From Larix kaempferi (Eukaryota; Streptophyta; Pinopsida; Pinales; Pinaceae): a stretch of DNA of 64,000 bases. The notes below the pieces were generated by a model, which saw only the letters and a list, made by a program, of their open reading frames with translations, was not told the DNA's origin and made no database searches. Shown one piece after another: positions 23,570 through 35,965 of the stretch. The translations under genes were made by a program, and so were the position numbers. The stretch is taken from assembly GCA_027924585.1 (NCBI GenBank), contig BSBM01000600.1:16303001-16367000 (forward strand), written 5' to 3'. Position 1 is the stretch's first letter. Each line of letters opens with the position of its first letter.

Positions 23570-25597
23570 TGTAATGTCCATTTTTAAGAATTTTATTAAA
23601 AGGACCAATTTTTCACTTTTTCCCCAAATTAGACCTTTGACTAGTTTTGATGCCTAGGTCTCCAATTTGCCCCAAATGCTCCCAAATATTCTGAGAAGGT
23701 ATATGGATGATATTATAACATAAATATGTGTTTCATGGATGCTTTTGGAACTTTAAAATACTTCTGCAAATCCTCTTTCAATTCTGGCCAATGTAGGGAA
23801 CTTTACTAGTAATTTCCCTTTGACTAGTATTGGTCTCTAGGTCTCCAATTTGCTCCAAATGCCTCTAAATCTTCAGTGAATGTGTATGAATGATATTTGT
23901 AATTGATTATGATTTTCATGGATGATTTATGACCATAAAAATAATTCTTCAAACTTGTTTAAGATTCTGGACAAAGTATGGAATTTAACTAGCAATTTGG
24001 GGTTCAAATCCCCCCCACGGTAAGTACTGAAAATGACTCTCCAAATGCCTCCAAACTCACTTGAAATTTTGAACAAAGGTAGGGTATGTATGAGGGACAT
24101 TATTTAGGTATCATTTTCACCATTAATCAATTATTAATTATGTTCTAACCTCCTCCCAAACATAAGCAAAAATCACTAGTTGGACCTTGGGGGAAATAGC
24201 ATGAAATCTTCTTCAAATAAAATAAAACTGAGCAAGATGGATCCAAATGCTTAATTGATGAACATGAAACTTGTAATACTCATCAATGGAAGTCCATACA
24301 TCATAAATATATCATAGAAATGTTCTTCCATTCGAAATCATCATCAATACATTGGCATACATCAATCTAGTGGGGGAATGGTCACTGTTTTCTCATTAAT
24401 AATCCATTTTACATATTTACCACTTGGTATTTCGACCTGAAACTTTCTGGAGATGAAGAAAAGAGTATATTAATCATATTATAATAGAAATAGATCATGA
24501 TAATCTCTCCCAAAGAGAACAAGAGCTCACCAAAAACGTCCTCCCTCAAGGGTCAAGAATATGCCATTAAAATTGGAAATGGTTGAGAGAGTGTGCTGCA
24601 CTAGAAGAAACCATGAGCTGCCCTGTAGCTTACACTTGCAAATAAACACTCCATTAAAGCTCCAAATGAAAGGTCTGAATGGAATTTCCAATTACCAACT
24701 TGGATGGGAATCTTTCACCCTCGAAATTGTCTAAGGCAAGAAACTAGTCGTCCACTAGCTCTCCCTCTTCACAAATGCAATTGAAAATTTCTCAAATGAT
24801 CAAAAGTTGGTTTCATTCTTTTCTATTGACATTTATAAATTTCTAATGTCCTCCATGGTTCGAATTCCTTCCAAGAGACTCATGCCAACTCAAGTTGGGA
24901 AGAGATTCCAAAGAACATCACGTGTACAACAATTCCTAGTCTCCCACTTCCACCAAATCACATGTGGAAGCATCTGAGCTGCCCTAAATCCCTTGAGCAC
25001 CCTCTTGGAGGATATTTTATCCCTGACATGTCATATATGTCATATTTCAGCCTTCAAATCTTATTTGTGTCATAGTTGTCATAGCATCTTCATCATTGTT
25101 GTCATAGAGCTAGGGAATCTAGCCCAAGTTTCTCACTAGCTCCAAACTGCCTCTTCCTCTTCCATGGGAGTTACTCTTCCTCTACATTTCGACCTTGGAT
25201 GATTCATGCAATGAATAATACCTTTTGAACTCCCTCAAGTACGTTACCATTCACCTTGAATTCGAATTGGTGAGAGAATGATGCCAAGTGTAGTGGGGAA
25301 ATCTAGCCATATGTGGGTCCCCCTTCCTCCATGTGTCTTCATGATCAAATGCCACTTTGATTTTCACTTGTATATATTTATTTATCTCATTTATTACATA
25401 TTTATGTCATTCTAATGTTCAAACATCATTTATTATTCCCCTTATTCCAAATCCCAAAGCTTCCACCCCAAACCTAGGAAACTAGTAATTTTCCTCCTTG
25501 GCAATTATTTGACCCTTAGCATCAATTTGACAAACTCTAATGAATATGTACAATGTGCTTAGGCCATTGTGACCCGATTCCAATTTGATACATGAAA
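23570..25597 (-). repeat. 3' LTR of the non-autonomous element
   Basis: 2028 bp, a direct repeat of 28442-30467 through its full length, with scattered point differences and few indels. In minus orientation it starts at 25597 and ends GGACATTACA at 23570. Its first bases (TTTCATG) differ from the upstream LTR (TGTCATG), so the terminal TG is mutated here. Confidence 0.93.
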
Positions 25598-28375
25598 AAT
25601 CCTCCCTTCCCAATATTGCTTTTCCTCAAGCAATTTCAAGCATGGGTGTTGAAGAACTTGCTTTCTGTATAATTCTTTGAAGTTGCCATTGAATTGCCCA
25701 ACCTTGAGTCTGTGAGATTCCATGAAGATTTTAGAGAGGAACCACCATGCTCGCTGCTGCACTAATCTGATAAAAATCACTTTATTTTGTGGGAAATTCA
25801 TCTCCCATACTGCTTGTTTCCCCCCAAAAAATGAAACCAATGAGACAAAAATTATTCCAGGGTCCCATTGCTTGTACTGCACCCCAACAATTAGGAGTGC
25901 TCTCCAACCCATACCATCAGATAAGAGGATTCCTGGATCCCATTTTCTTGTATGCATTCTTCCAAACATCATGAGTACAAAATATATATCATCAAAGTAC
26001 ATAACAACATAATGAAAATGTACATCAAGGAGGTGCTTCATCAAAGAATCATGAATATGCTTATACCTCCAAGCAAGTAGACCACCATTTTCCAAGTGCA
26101 TACAACCTTCAAGTGACCAATCAAATATGTTCCAATGACATAGGTGAGGTTCCCATGTCCTATAATGTTGCTCCAAAAGTATGTGATATGCATCAAAATA
26201 TTCAGCCATGTATTCTTTCATCCCAGAAGTGAATGAAGAATCTCCACTAAAATCTGAACCAAATAATGAGCAAAAAAAACAAGGAGACTTCAAATGACTC
26301 AAAGAAGTCTCACCCATACATCCCTAAATGTGAGAATCATAAATATATAACAAAGTATGTGGCTTCCAACAAAAATGTTCTCCAATCATAAATCTATTCA
26401 CCCAAGTGTTGGATGAAGTTCCTCCAACATCAAATGAATCAAGTGTTGAGCAAGAAAAACCATGAGTCTTCAAGTGACTCAAATGCATATCATAGGTGCA
26501 TCCATGTAGATGTGCATCATCATAAAGTAACAAAGGATGCTGCCACAAATGTGAATAAGAATGTGCTCCAACCATATCATCATAAAAAGTAAATCTAGGA
26601 GTTCCATACTCCTCATGTGGCACCATAAGAAAGAACCCTTTCACCCATTCTTCATTGAGACTAATGCTGCAAAACATGGAATTGTAGGATGTAGGAGAAT
26701 TAACTAACTCACCCAAATGATAAAAAAGTGCATAATTTTCATCATGGAAAGGATCCATATGGGTAGTATTATGCATCTCCTTCAAAAGTGTGAAACCTTT
26801 GTCATAGATTGGTTCCAATGTAGAGGAATCATGCTCTTCTTTAAAAATTGCATAACCTTCATCAAGAGACAATTCAAGTTCCGCTTCCACCACATCAAGT
26901 GTTTGGATCTATTCAATTTCATATTCAAACACATCAAGCACATTCAATTTTTCACATTTCTCATGATACACCATGTCATGAGAATCCTCTAAACAATCTA
27001 CCATTTGACAATCTGAAACATAGGAAGAAAAAAAAGTATCTTGCAACTTTTCAAGAAGTTGCTCATTTGGAATTGTGAGCTTATGACTATCCTCATTATT
27101 TTTCAAGTATGCATCATGTAACAATTCATTAAGCTCAAACAAATGGTTTCTATCAAAAATCAAAGACATGAAATTACCTTTGATGTGGCACATTGCTCTT
27201 TGAATCTTCTCCATGTCTTCAAGGAAGGATGTTTCCTCCAATGAAGTAGCTCTCCAACAAGAATTTGACACCAATGCTTGAGTGTCATGGAGAATGCTGA
27301 GGGACTCTTAGATATTCTTTTCATTCATTTTTAAGGACCCTTCAAGAAAATGAGGATCTTGCAAATGAACCTCCTCATCTTCTTCCTTCTTGCTTGGACC
27401 AACTTCATGAAGCTCGAGTGGTGATGAGGAAGTTGATCTTATTTCTTCTTCAACTACTACAAGGTCTTCATTTTCATGTTTAATGGAAGTTTGACTTGCA
27501 GCAACACTTTCAAAAGTGATCTCTATGTCACCAACATAGAGGTGTGAGCACCCATCAGTAGGTACTCCTTCATAGTTCAAGAATCCATCAGTATATTCTT
27601 CTTGATTCATGTCCAAGTTAGAATGTGTCTCGAATTGATCTTCAATACTCTCAATAGAATCTTCTTCATGCTCATGTGATGTCTCTTCATATTTTTCAGA
27701 GTCACTTGGGAGTGACTTTCGATCATCTTCATGTACTACTTCTTCTACTTCACCTATTTCGGAACTAGGTGGTTCATGGGTCTCCTCATTTTTCTCCTTC
27801 AAGAAAGATGATGCATTTTTACCCTTGGTTTTATTAAGATCAATATATTTTATCTCAGGTTGGATAGCCAAAAATTTGAATCCTTTCATAAACTGCTTGG
27901 TCATCTCTTCAATGATTTTTATATGGTCCTCACCATCATTCACACACACATGATTTTCTCTCCAAATTTTTTTACAAGAAGGGAATAAACCTTTCCTCAC
28001 TAACTCCACATCTTCATTCTTGGGCCTATTTGCAAACACCACATCAGCACAGTATTAAAAAATCATGGCCTTTTGTATATTTTTACTCAAAGCAAGATGT
28101 TCTAGATATGATTGATATTTTTGGGGCAAGGTTTTATATTTTGCTCTCCATCTTTGTAACTCATCCATAGCATTATCCTTTGGTGGTTTGACATACTCAT
28201 ATTTATCATACATAGGGTCATAATCATAATATTCATTCCTCCTAAAATTGTAAGAAGTGTTGCATGATGGCACCTCTTCCTCGAACCATTCACATTTTGC
28301 TTCATATTGCTCATAAGCATCTGCATATTCCTCATAAGAATTGTACTCATAGGATTCCCCATAATAGTGAGACAT
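25559..28375 (-). pseudogene. Single long ORF of unknown function in the non-autonomous LTR element
   Basis: One frame runs from ATG at 28375 to a stop at 25561-25559, about 938 codons, with only four in-frame stops (near 28055, 27308, 26909 and 26324) and no frameshift. The start is 53 bp after the primer site. The N-terminus is Tyr/Glu-rich (MSHYYGESYEYNSYEEYADA). Residues about 110-360 are acidic and Glu/Ser-rich, probably disordered, with a basic patch CKKIWRENHVC. The C-terminal 350 residues are His-, Trp- and aromatic-rich with repeated HLKTHGFSCS / HLKSPCFFCS words, each ending in a Cys-Ser pair. I recognise no zinc knuckle, protease or polymerase. The frame reads through the polypurine tract and ends 39 bp inside the 3' LTR. 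Function unknown; a gag-like role is only a guess. Confidence 0.7.
25598..25612 (-). promoter_or_regulatory. Polypurine tract
   Basis: On the minus strand TTGGGAAGGGAGGATT lies directly before the 3' LTR, the position where plus-strand DNA synthesis is primed. It is also read as codons for W-E-G-R-I by the long ORF. Confidence 0.8.
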
Positions 28376-28427
28376 GGCTGCAAATTATTATTCAATGTAT
28401 GATATTAATTCACAGGTGCAAGGACTA

Positions 28428-28440
28428 TGCTCTGATACCA
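28428..28440 (-). promoter_or_regulatory. Primer-binding site, initiator-Met tRNA type
   Basis: On the minus strand TGGTATCAGAGCA begins one base after the LTR end. This matches the complement of the 3' end of plant initiator tRNA-Met, the usual primer of Copia elements. Confidence 0.93.
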
Positions 28441-28441
28441 C

Positions 28442-30467
28442 TGTAATGTCCCTTTTTAAGAATGTTATTAAAAGGACCAATTTTTCACTTTTTCCCCAAA
28501 TTCCACCTTTGACTAGTTTTGATGCCTAGGTCTCCAATTTGCCCCAAATGCTCCCAAATATTCTGAGAAGGTATATGGATGATGCTAGAACATAAATATT
28601 TGTTTCATGGATTCTTTTAGACCTTTAATTACTTCTGCAAATCCTCTTTCAATTCTGGCCAATGTAGGGAACTTTACTAGTAATTTTCCTTTGACTAGTA
28701 TTGGTCTGTAGGTCTCCAATTAGCTCCAAATGCCTCTAAATCTTCAATGAAGGTGTATGAATGATATTTGTACTTGATTATGATGTTCATGGATGATTTA
28801 TGACCATCAAAATACTTCTGCAAACTTGTTTAATATTCTGGACAAAGTATGGAATTTAACTAGCAATTTGGGGTTCAAATCCCCCCCAGGGTAAGTACTA
28901 AAAATGACTCTCCAAATTCCTCCAAACTCACTCGAAATTATGAACAGAGGTAGGGGATTTCTGATGGAAATTATTTATGTCTCATATGCACCATTAATCA
29001 ATTATTAAGTCTATTCTAACCTTCTCCTAAACAACAACAAAAATCACTAGTTCGACCTTGGGGGAAATAGCATGAAATCTTCTTCAAATAAAATAAAACT
29101 GAGCAACATGGATCCAAATTCTTAAGTGATGAACATGAAACTTGTAATACTCATCAATGGAATTCCATACATCATAAATATATCAGAGAAATATTCTTCC
29201 ATTCGAAATCGTCATCAATACATTCGCATACATCAATCTAGTGGGGGAATGGTCACTGTTTTCTCATTAGTAATCCATTTTACATATAACCACTTGGTAT
29301 TTTGACCTGAAACTTTCTGGATATGAATAAAAGACTATATTAATAATATTACAACATAAATAGATCATGAGAATCTCTCCCAAAGAGTACAAGAGCTCAC
29401 CAAAAATAGCCCCCCTCAAGGATCAAGAATATGCCATAAAAAATGGAAATGGTTGAGAGAGTGTGCTGCACTAGAAGAAACCATGAGCTGCCATGTGGCT
29501 TACACCTGAAAATAAACACTCCATTAAGGCTCCAAATGAAAGGTCTTAATGTTCTTTCCAATTACCAACTTGGATGGGAATCTTTCACCCTCGAAATTGG
29601 CTAAGGCAAGAAACTAGTCATCCACTAACTCTCCCTCTTCACAAATGCAATTGCAAATTTCTCAAATGATCAGAAGTTGGTTTCATTATTTTTTATTGAC
29701 ATTTATAAAATTCTAATTTCCTCCATTGGTCTAATTCCTTCCAATAGACTCATTCCAACTCAAGTTGGGAAGAGATTCCAAAGAACGCCACTGTACAACA
29801 ATTCCTAGTCTCCCACTTCCACCAAATCATATGTGGAAGCATCTTAGCTGCCCTAACTCCATTGAGAGCCCTCTTGGAGGCTATTTTTAGCCCTAAAATG
29901 TCATATATGTCATATGTCAGCCTTCAGTTCTGATTTGTGTCATAGGTGTCATAGCATCTTCATCATGGTTGTCATAGAGCTAGGGAATCTAGCCGAAGTG
30001 TCTCACTAGCTCCAAATTGCCTCTTCCTCTTCCATGGGAGTTACTCTTCCTCTACATTTCGACCTTGGATGAGTCATGCAATGAATAATACCTTTTGAAC
30101 TCCCCCAAGTATGTTACCATTCACCTTGAATTCGAATTGGTGAGAGAATGATGCCAAGTGTAGTGGGGAAATCTAGCCATATGTGGCCCCCCCTTGCTCC
30201 ATGTGTCTTCACGATCAAATTCCACTTTGATTTTCACTTGTATATATTTATTTAGATCCTTTATTAAATATATATGTCATTCTAATGTTCAAACATCATT
30301 TATTATTCCCCTTATTCCAAATCCCAAAGCTTCCACCCCAAACCTAGGAAACTAGTAATTTTCCTCCTTAGCAATTATTTGACCCTTAGCATCAATTTGA
30401 CAAACTCTAATGAATATCTCCAATGTGCTTAGGCCATTGTGACCCAATACCAATTTGGGACATGACA
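28442..30467 (-). repeat. 5' LTR of the non-autonomous element
   Basis: 2026 bp, TGTCATGTCC ... GGACATTACA on the minus strand, matching 23570-25597 end to end. No ORF of note lies inside. The length is typical of LARD-like elements. Confidence 0.93.
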
Positions 30468-30472
30468 TTCTC
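30468..30472. repeat. Target duplication TTCTC (right)
   Basis: Exact copy of 23565-23569. Confidence 0.93.
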
Positions 30473-30890
30473 CAACCAAGTTGCTCATAAAATCAATATT
30501 TCTTTTTAGAGGAGCTAGAATTCCCAAAACAAATCCTCAAAGAAATATAAAGGAACCAAACATAAATTATTATAACGCATGAGGTTCCTTCCATAAATTA
30601 TGGTATGGTAATGCATGAGACTTCTTCCATGGGGCATGTCAAGAAACCCCGAGTATGTGTGGGAGAAGGCTAATTCTTTTCTTTGAATCAAATCATTATA
30701 TTTATTTGAAATATGTTGCTAGGCAAGGAACAAATAATCAAGTTGAGTTATATGCATTGTGTCTACTTTTGAAAATAGCATCACATAGAGTTTTAAAACA
30801 CTTATAGGTTTTCAGAGATTCCGAGATATTGATGGATTGTTCTAATAATATATTAGAATTGAAAATATGTTGTTAAGCCCACCCATGAAC
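30473..30890 (+). pseudogene. LINE relic: RNase H fragment
   Basis: The LINE relic resumes after the LTR element. Near 30715-30760 the words GQGTNNQVELYALCLLLKIA match the first half of the LINE RNase H domain, with the catalytic Glu in VELYAL. FRDSEILMD near 30820 matches the V.GDS..V segment, with Gly changed to Arg and the Asp kept. Stops and frameshifts are frequent. Order and strand agree with the fragments at 20090-23564. Confidence 0.65.
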
Positions 30891-31074
30891 TGTTCTAGAG
30901 GCAAGTAGTAGCTTTGATGTACTATCTTTTGCCCATATTTATGGATAGTATGATTTGAAAGAAAACAAGTTTCTAAGAAATATGTTTTATTGTAGGAAGG
31001 GTTCTTATATAAGAAAGAGTCGAGAGGATGGACAAAATTTCCAAATTATGGAAAAATGCTTTAATTTATGGTTT

Positions 31075-31283
31075 GCAATAATAATAATAATAATTTATTT
31101 TTAAGGCCACAACCAATCCAGACACCAACTTGGTGTACAAGACCCCCTTGTTTGTGGGAAAAATAACCCCCCTCTACACAACGATGTAATAGAGGTGTAC
31201 ATACCCTACCCCTTTTGTATTTGAACCTATGACCTCCTAGAAAGAAACACATGATCTTAACCATTAGATCCACATAGATTGGA
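31075..31283 (-). mobile_element. tRNA-derived SINE
   Basis: A short element of about 205 bp. On the minus strand it begins near 31283 with GTGGATCTAATGGTTAAGATC, which resembles a Pol III A box. About 35-40 bp later comes GGTTCAAATAC, a near match to the B box GGTTCGANNCC. A GT-rich body of about 110 bp follows, then an (ATT)n tail ending at about 31075. This is the layout of a plant SINE. I could not confirm a target duplication. Family not assigned. Mobilisation would depend on a LINE. Confidence 0.7.
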
Positions 31284-32990
31284 TTTTTGATAAAATTTTA
31301 AACCATAAAAACATAAAGCTATTATAAAGAAGTTTAAAAAGACTATATAATATGTAATGATAGAATTCAAAACTTTTAAAATTATTTTTTGAATTTGTTT
31401 AATTTTTTATTTGAAATATAGAATATAATTGTTATTTTATTTTAGAAAAATTTCAATTTAAAACATATTAAATTTAATATATATTTATATGAAATAATTT
31501 ATATTTCAAAATGTTTTATGCTACATAATTTTGTCCAATTTTATTTTATTAAATAATTATTTTACTAAAATATGTTCTTAGCAACTTCTAAAAACATCAA
31601 ACCAAACTTGAGATACCAAATCATTAACATAAAAGCAATTCCAAGTTTAAAATTGAAAGCATTAAGATTGTAACAAATTTTCAAATTCCAAATTGAAAGC
31701 ATTATCGTCCAAGCAATTCCAGGCTTATACTTAAATATTATACCTTGTAAAATTTATCCAAATGTAATAAGAATATAAAACTTATGGAATCGTTACAATA
31801 ATGGAAACTACAAAAATATTTTTTTTTTAAAAACATATTACCAAATATTTATGAATTAAATATATTATTTGTATAATATTAATAAATTTAATTTAAATTT
31901 AAATTTAATTTGAAAAACAAATTATATTTTCCATGATAATTGAAAATATTATGATTATTTGATTATGTATGTTTCCAAATTGCAAAAGCCTTGAAATATT
32001 TCAAAAAAAACAAATTATGAACATAGTATTCTTAAATTTAGTGAAAATAAAATGTTTATTTTAAAAAAAAATACTTTATATATTAAAAAAATTATATTTA
32101 CAATCATACATATTCAAGAATTTGCACCGGAGTTTCCAATCATATCATCTCTGCTTCTCAGTCCATTACATTTTTATAAATAATCATTTCCTAATTAAAT
32201 AAATTAAAAAGAATAACAAATAAAAGAAACATATTAAAATAATAATATTATATAAAATATCATAATAAAAGGACTCATTACCCATCGAGTAAATTAATAT
32301 TATAATATTTTTTATCTAAATAAATTTAAATTTTATTTTATTTTTCTTGTTTAAACATTAATTATATAAATATACCATTTAAAAAATCTTGTTTCACACT
32401 ATTATGTAAATATTTAGATTTACTACAACTAAAATACACAAAAACTTAAAAAATTGTTTCATAGAAATAATTTAGTCAAAGTGGTTGAGAATTGTGAATA
32501 GTAAAAAGAAGTTTGGAGGTTAAGTTTTTGGGTTTGGTGCTTGTTTGAGTCTAGATCATATCTGTGCCAAGTCAAGTTAGAAGTTAGAGATTGACAAATG
32601 ATTTCAACAATCCCGAGACTTAAATTCTTAATTCTTAAATATAAGAATATCTTTTATAAGATGGTTGATTTAATTTCATGGTTAACAACTATAATTAGGG
32701 AAATTTTTAAGGATTTATAATTTTGTAAAGTGAAAAAATTTGGGAATAAGATTCCAAACATAAAATGTTTGGGGCAATTTTGGCCATTATTAATGTAAAT
32801 TTTCCTTATCTCATAGAATTTGGAGAATTATTATTTTTAGCAAATGACCCAAAATCTAACTGACATGGTCTAAATGACTCAAAAGCTAAATGACATGGTC
32901 CAAATGACCTAAAAACCCGCATACTGTGGTACATTCGACCCAAAAATATTCTCCTTTGCGCCCAGCTTTCCGTCTTTTGCGGTATCTTCT
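31284..32990. other. Very AT-rich spacer
   Basis: Long A/T runs with no convincing coding signal. Part of 32500-32990 may be the LTR or 3' end of the Gypsy relic that follows, but no repeat partner lies in the window. Confidence 0.4.
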
Positions 32991-33169
32991 GACTTGTCGC
33001 AGCATCTGCTATGCTAACTTACCAAACCGCCTACCAACAAGCCCCCAACACAATGTTGTGGCTCGCCCTTGAGCCACTCCAGCAGGACATGGTGTGCTCG
33101 GTGATCTGGACTCGAAAATCCTCATACTGTTGCTCGACTATCGCCACCTACTCCTTTGTTGCCATAACC

Positions 33170-35965
33170 ACCGCCTAACAGTCGATCACATCCTAGGGAG
33201 ATGGATGCGCAGTTAGCTTCACCACGACTTGTTGATGACCTTCCTGCACCACCTGGAGGACTTCCCCAACTTTTGTCATGAACTGTAAGCCAACCTCCTG
33301 GAACTCCTCCAGCTGCGTAGCGTGCTTCTTCTGACGTTCGTCGGCCTTGGTGACGCCCTGTTGTAAGGCTTTCAATTCCGCTGACTTGGAGACCTGTTCC
33401 ATTGGTGGCATCATGCGCATCACCGTCTTGAGTGTCGCTAACTGTCCTTCTGCCACCTGTCGAAGCTTGGTCAATTGTTCAACCTGCTCGTCTTGAACAA
33501 TTCAACCCCAAAATTGCACTGTGTCAGCCGTGATTTTCGTCACTGTCATTTTCAGCTCCGCCATCTGCACTGTGACCTCCTCAATGGCATGTTTGCGGTG
33601 GACCACCTGATACTGGGGTGTGCCAGGATTCACCATGGCTGTCAACTCCTTATTTTCCTACTGCAATCGGGTAATGGCAGCCCCAAGTTGTTGCACACAT
33701 TGAATCACGTCCAACTCTGTAGTCGGCTTCGACACATGGTGACAAGACTCAGCAACGGATGTCTCTGTCTGCACATTGCGATCCCATAAGTTGGCCTTTT
33801 CCACTATGAGGTGATCCTGTTCCTACTTTAACTCTTCAATCACTCATGCCTTCTTAGCTCGTTCCATCTTGATGTCTTCTGCCAGCTCGTCCACAGCCTG
33901 TCGCGCTGTAGAAACCCTTCCTGTTAACTCTGTGATTTCTTCCTTCGCAGCTGCCTTGCTCTGCTGCAAATGTAGACACTTACCACTAATCTTGTGCATC
34001 CTATCCGCCATCTCCCGACTGGTAACTGTCTGCATAGTTTTCAACCCTGCTGCTGGCAACGCGTTGACATTTATGGTCACCTTCTTCAACGGCTGCAGCA
34101 AGGCTTTCAAATCCTCGTCGTTAGTCACAATCGCAGTCGGGGGAATATCAACATTCCTAACCCGCATCTTAGTGTTGATTGTGCCAATTGGCTGCGCCGA
34201 TGCTTCTTCAGGTGCCTTCCTCGAAACCATATCACACAAGGAGTCCATACGAGCAGTGAGCGCATGGAAACCTTCATCTGCCTTCACCGTCATCTTTTGA
34301 GCCATTGCACTGGATGCATCAATGATTGCTTGTATTAATCAGCCCAAATGCGCTTCCGACGACAGGGGCAGCCCACTGATTGTCACATGGTCCTAAGGCC
34401 TTTTTTTTGTGTTCCTCAAGGTCCCGATCACTGTCATCAACCGTCGGTGTCCGTGTCGATTCCTGATCTGAGTCATGCTGCCTTTGTTTGTCCTACGTCG
34501 ATAAGCGATCTTCTGGGCCCGATGGAGGTACTCTAGTGTCAATCTCTGTCAACCCCATGGGTTCTCGCCATTCAGGCGGCCAATCATTCACAATAGCATC
34601 CAGCACTTCCATCGTAACCTTATAAGGGGTCAACAACCATTGTTGGGCTGGATCATGTCTGGCCTGCACATAAATAGGATGTGGCTGAATCGCCAACACC
34701 ATAATCAACTTATACTTTGCCACGGTTTCCTCAGAAATCTGAGGCACCTTTATTGCCGCATCATAAAGCATCTCCCAGTAAAACCAGAACTGCAATGCAC
34801 TATCCCTAAGTCGCTCTTGCTCGCGTACCCACCACAAGTTTTGATATATTGTGCCCCGACACTCAGTTGCGGCTGCAACCTCCATACCTTGGTAAGTGCT
34901 GGGATCCTTCCATCCAGCAAGTGCAATCAAAATTAAGAGCCAGCTATACATGAAGGAGCCCTTCCCAGCTTGGACAGTGACGGCATCTTCCGCCAACTGG
35001 TTCAGCAAAAACAAGGACCAATTCATCTGGATGCCTGCCACACATTGCTCTGCACATGCCACAATCCCCGAATTGCACTGATTGGGTCAACCACCTTGAA
35101 CCACCTTGCAGGATAAAATCTTTGCGCCGGTGAGAACCGTCTTATCGTTGATACTACTAGTGCGATAGCCATGGCCATCCCTTTCCAAACCATAGAGCTT
35201 AACCAACTGTCCCGCCTACCTTTTATCGTTCTCCTTCCCCCAGAAGTATTATGACGGGTCAACCCCATCTTTGGGAAACCCAGTAATGCTCATAATCAGG
35301 TCGAGGGTGACCGAAATCTCTATGTCTAGCCACAATGAACCATCGTGGAAGTAGGCCAGCAGCTACTTCACGCAGGCATTATTCTTCGGTAGTCACCCGA
35401 AATGTGGCATGTTAATGAGCCTCAACAATCCGGCCTGTTTCAACCCTCGTGCCCAGTCTTGCAGAATCGGGTTTTTGGTAAGTTGTGACCCTAGCACATA
35501 GGGGTACGACGCAATTTCTAGATAGGCCACCATGTCGTGATCACCATACTTCAAGCGCATCAACGCCGATGCAATATCGACAGAGCACTCCATTCCAGCA
35601 GGAAGCGCGGGAATCCACAATGGATACTTCTGATTTCTATTCACCTTGCGAGGGGTTGCATCCGGCCGAGTAGGAGGGACATACCCAGGGATGTCGATAG
35701 CAAACAATCCCTCCCATACAACGGACTCGTCAATTCTTCAGCTGGACTATCCCGTATGCACTCGAACCTCCTCTGCCATCGCAGTGGATGATCAAAACTG
35801 CTGCTTTCTCTGTGAGGACTCAGACTACTGACCTCCCTGTCGCTTCCTTAGAATGCCAGTAAAGGCTGAATCACCTGGCCTACTGACGACCTCTTCTTCA
35901 ATGCTTACTGCTTGAGCAAGGGATTCAACACCACTGGAAACGTCAACCACCGGGTTGCTCAGCAT
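33170..35965 (-). pseudogene. Long extra ORF downstream of Gypsy integrase, unknown function
   Basis: Sense ORF between polymerase and the expected 3' LTR, roughly 900 codons with several stops and at least one frameshift near 34400. I place the start at ATG 35965 (MLSNPVVDVSSGVESLAQ). The middle (35707-34493) is Trp-rich and folded-looking, with phrases SLWLDIEISVTLDLIMSITG and FYWEMLYDAAIKVPQ. The first resembles the start of a plant mobile domain, weakly. The last 370 codons (34305-33193) have heptad-like coiled coil (ELKALQQGVTKADERQKKH). A hydrophobic stretch SWLLILIALAGW could be a membrane segment or a buried helix. Extra 3' ORFs are known in Tat and Athila elements; this one is not assigned. 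Confidence 0.6.

Larger units (their letters stand above)
23570..30467 (-). mobile_element. Complete non-autonomous LTR retrotransposon (LARD-like) with one unknown ORF
   Basis: A 6.9-kb element on the minus strand: LTR 30467-28442, primer-binding site 28440-28428, internal region, polypurine tract near 25612-25598, LTR 25597-23570, and a 5-bp target duplication TTCTC. LTR ends read TG...CA on the minus strand (TGTCATGTCC ... GGACATTACA) on the upstream copy. The internal region of about 2.8 kb has no gag, protease, integrase, reverse transcriptase or RNase H. It has instead a single reading frame of about 940 codons broken by four stops. It must have moved with enzymes from another element; the initiator-Met primer site points to a Copia helper. 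It sits inside an older LINE relic. Confidence 0.9.

Noticed and set aside
33475-34338. Plus-strand Cys-rich frames
   Set aside because: They oppose the coiled-coil 3' ORF of the minus-strand Gypsy; the composition is a by-product of that coding strand.
34640-35081. Plus-strand frames over the Gypsy 3' ORF
   Set aside because: Opposite-strand shadows of the Trp-rich part of the 3' ORF.
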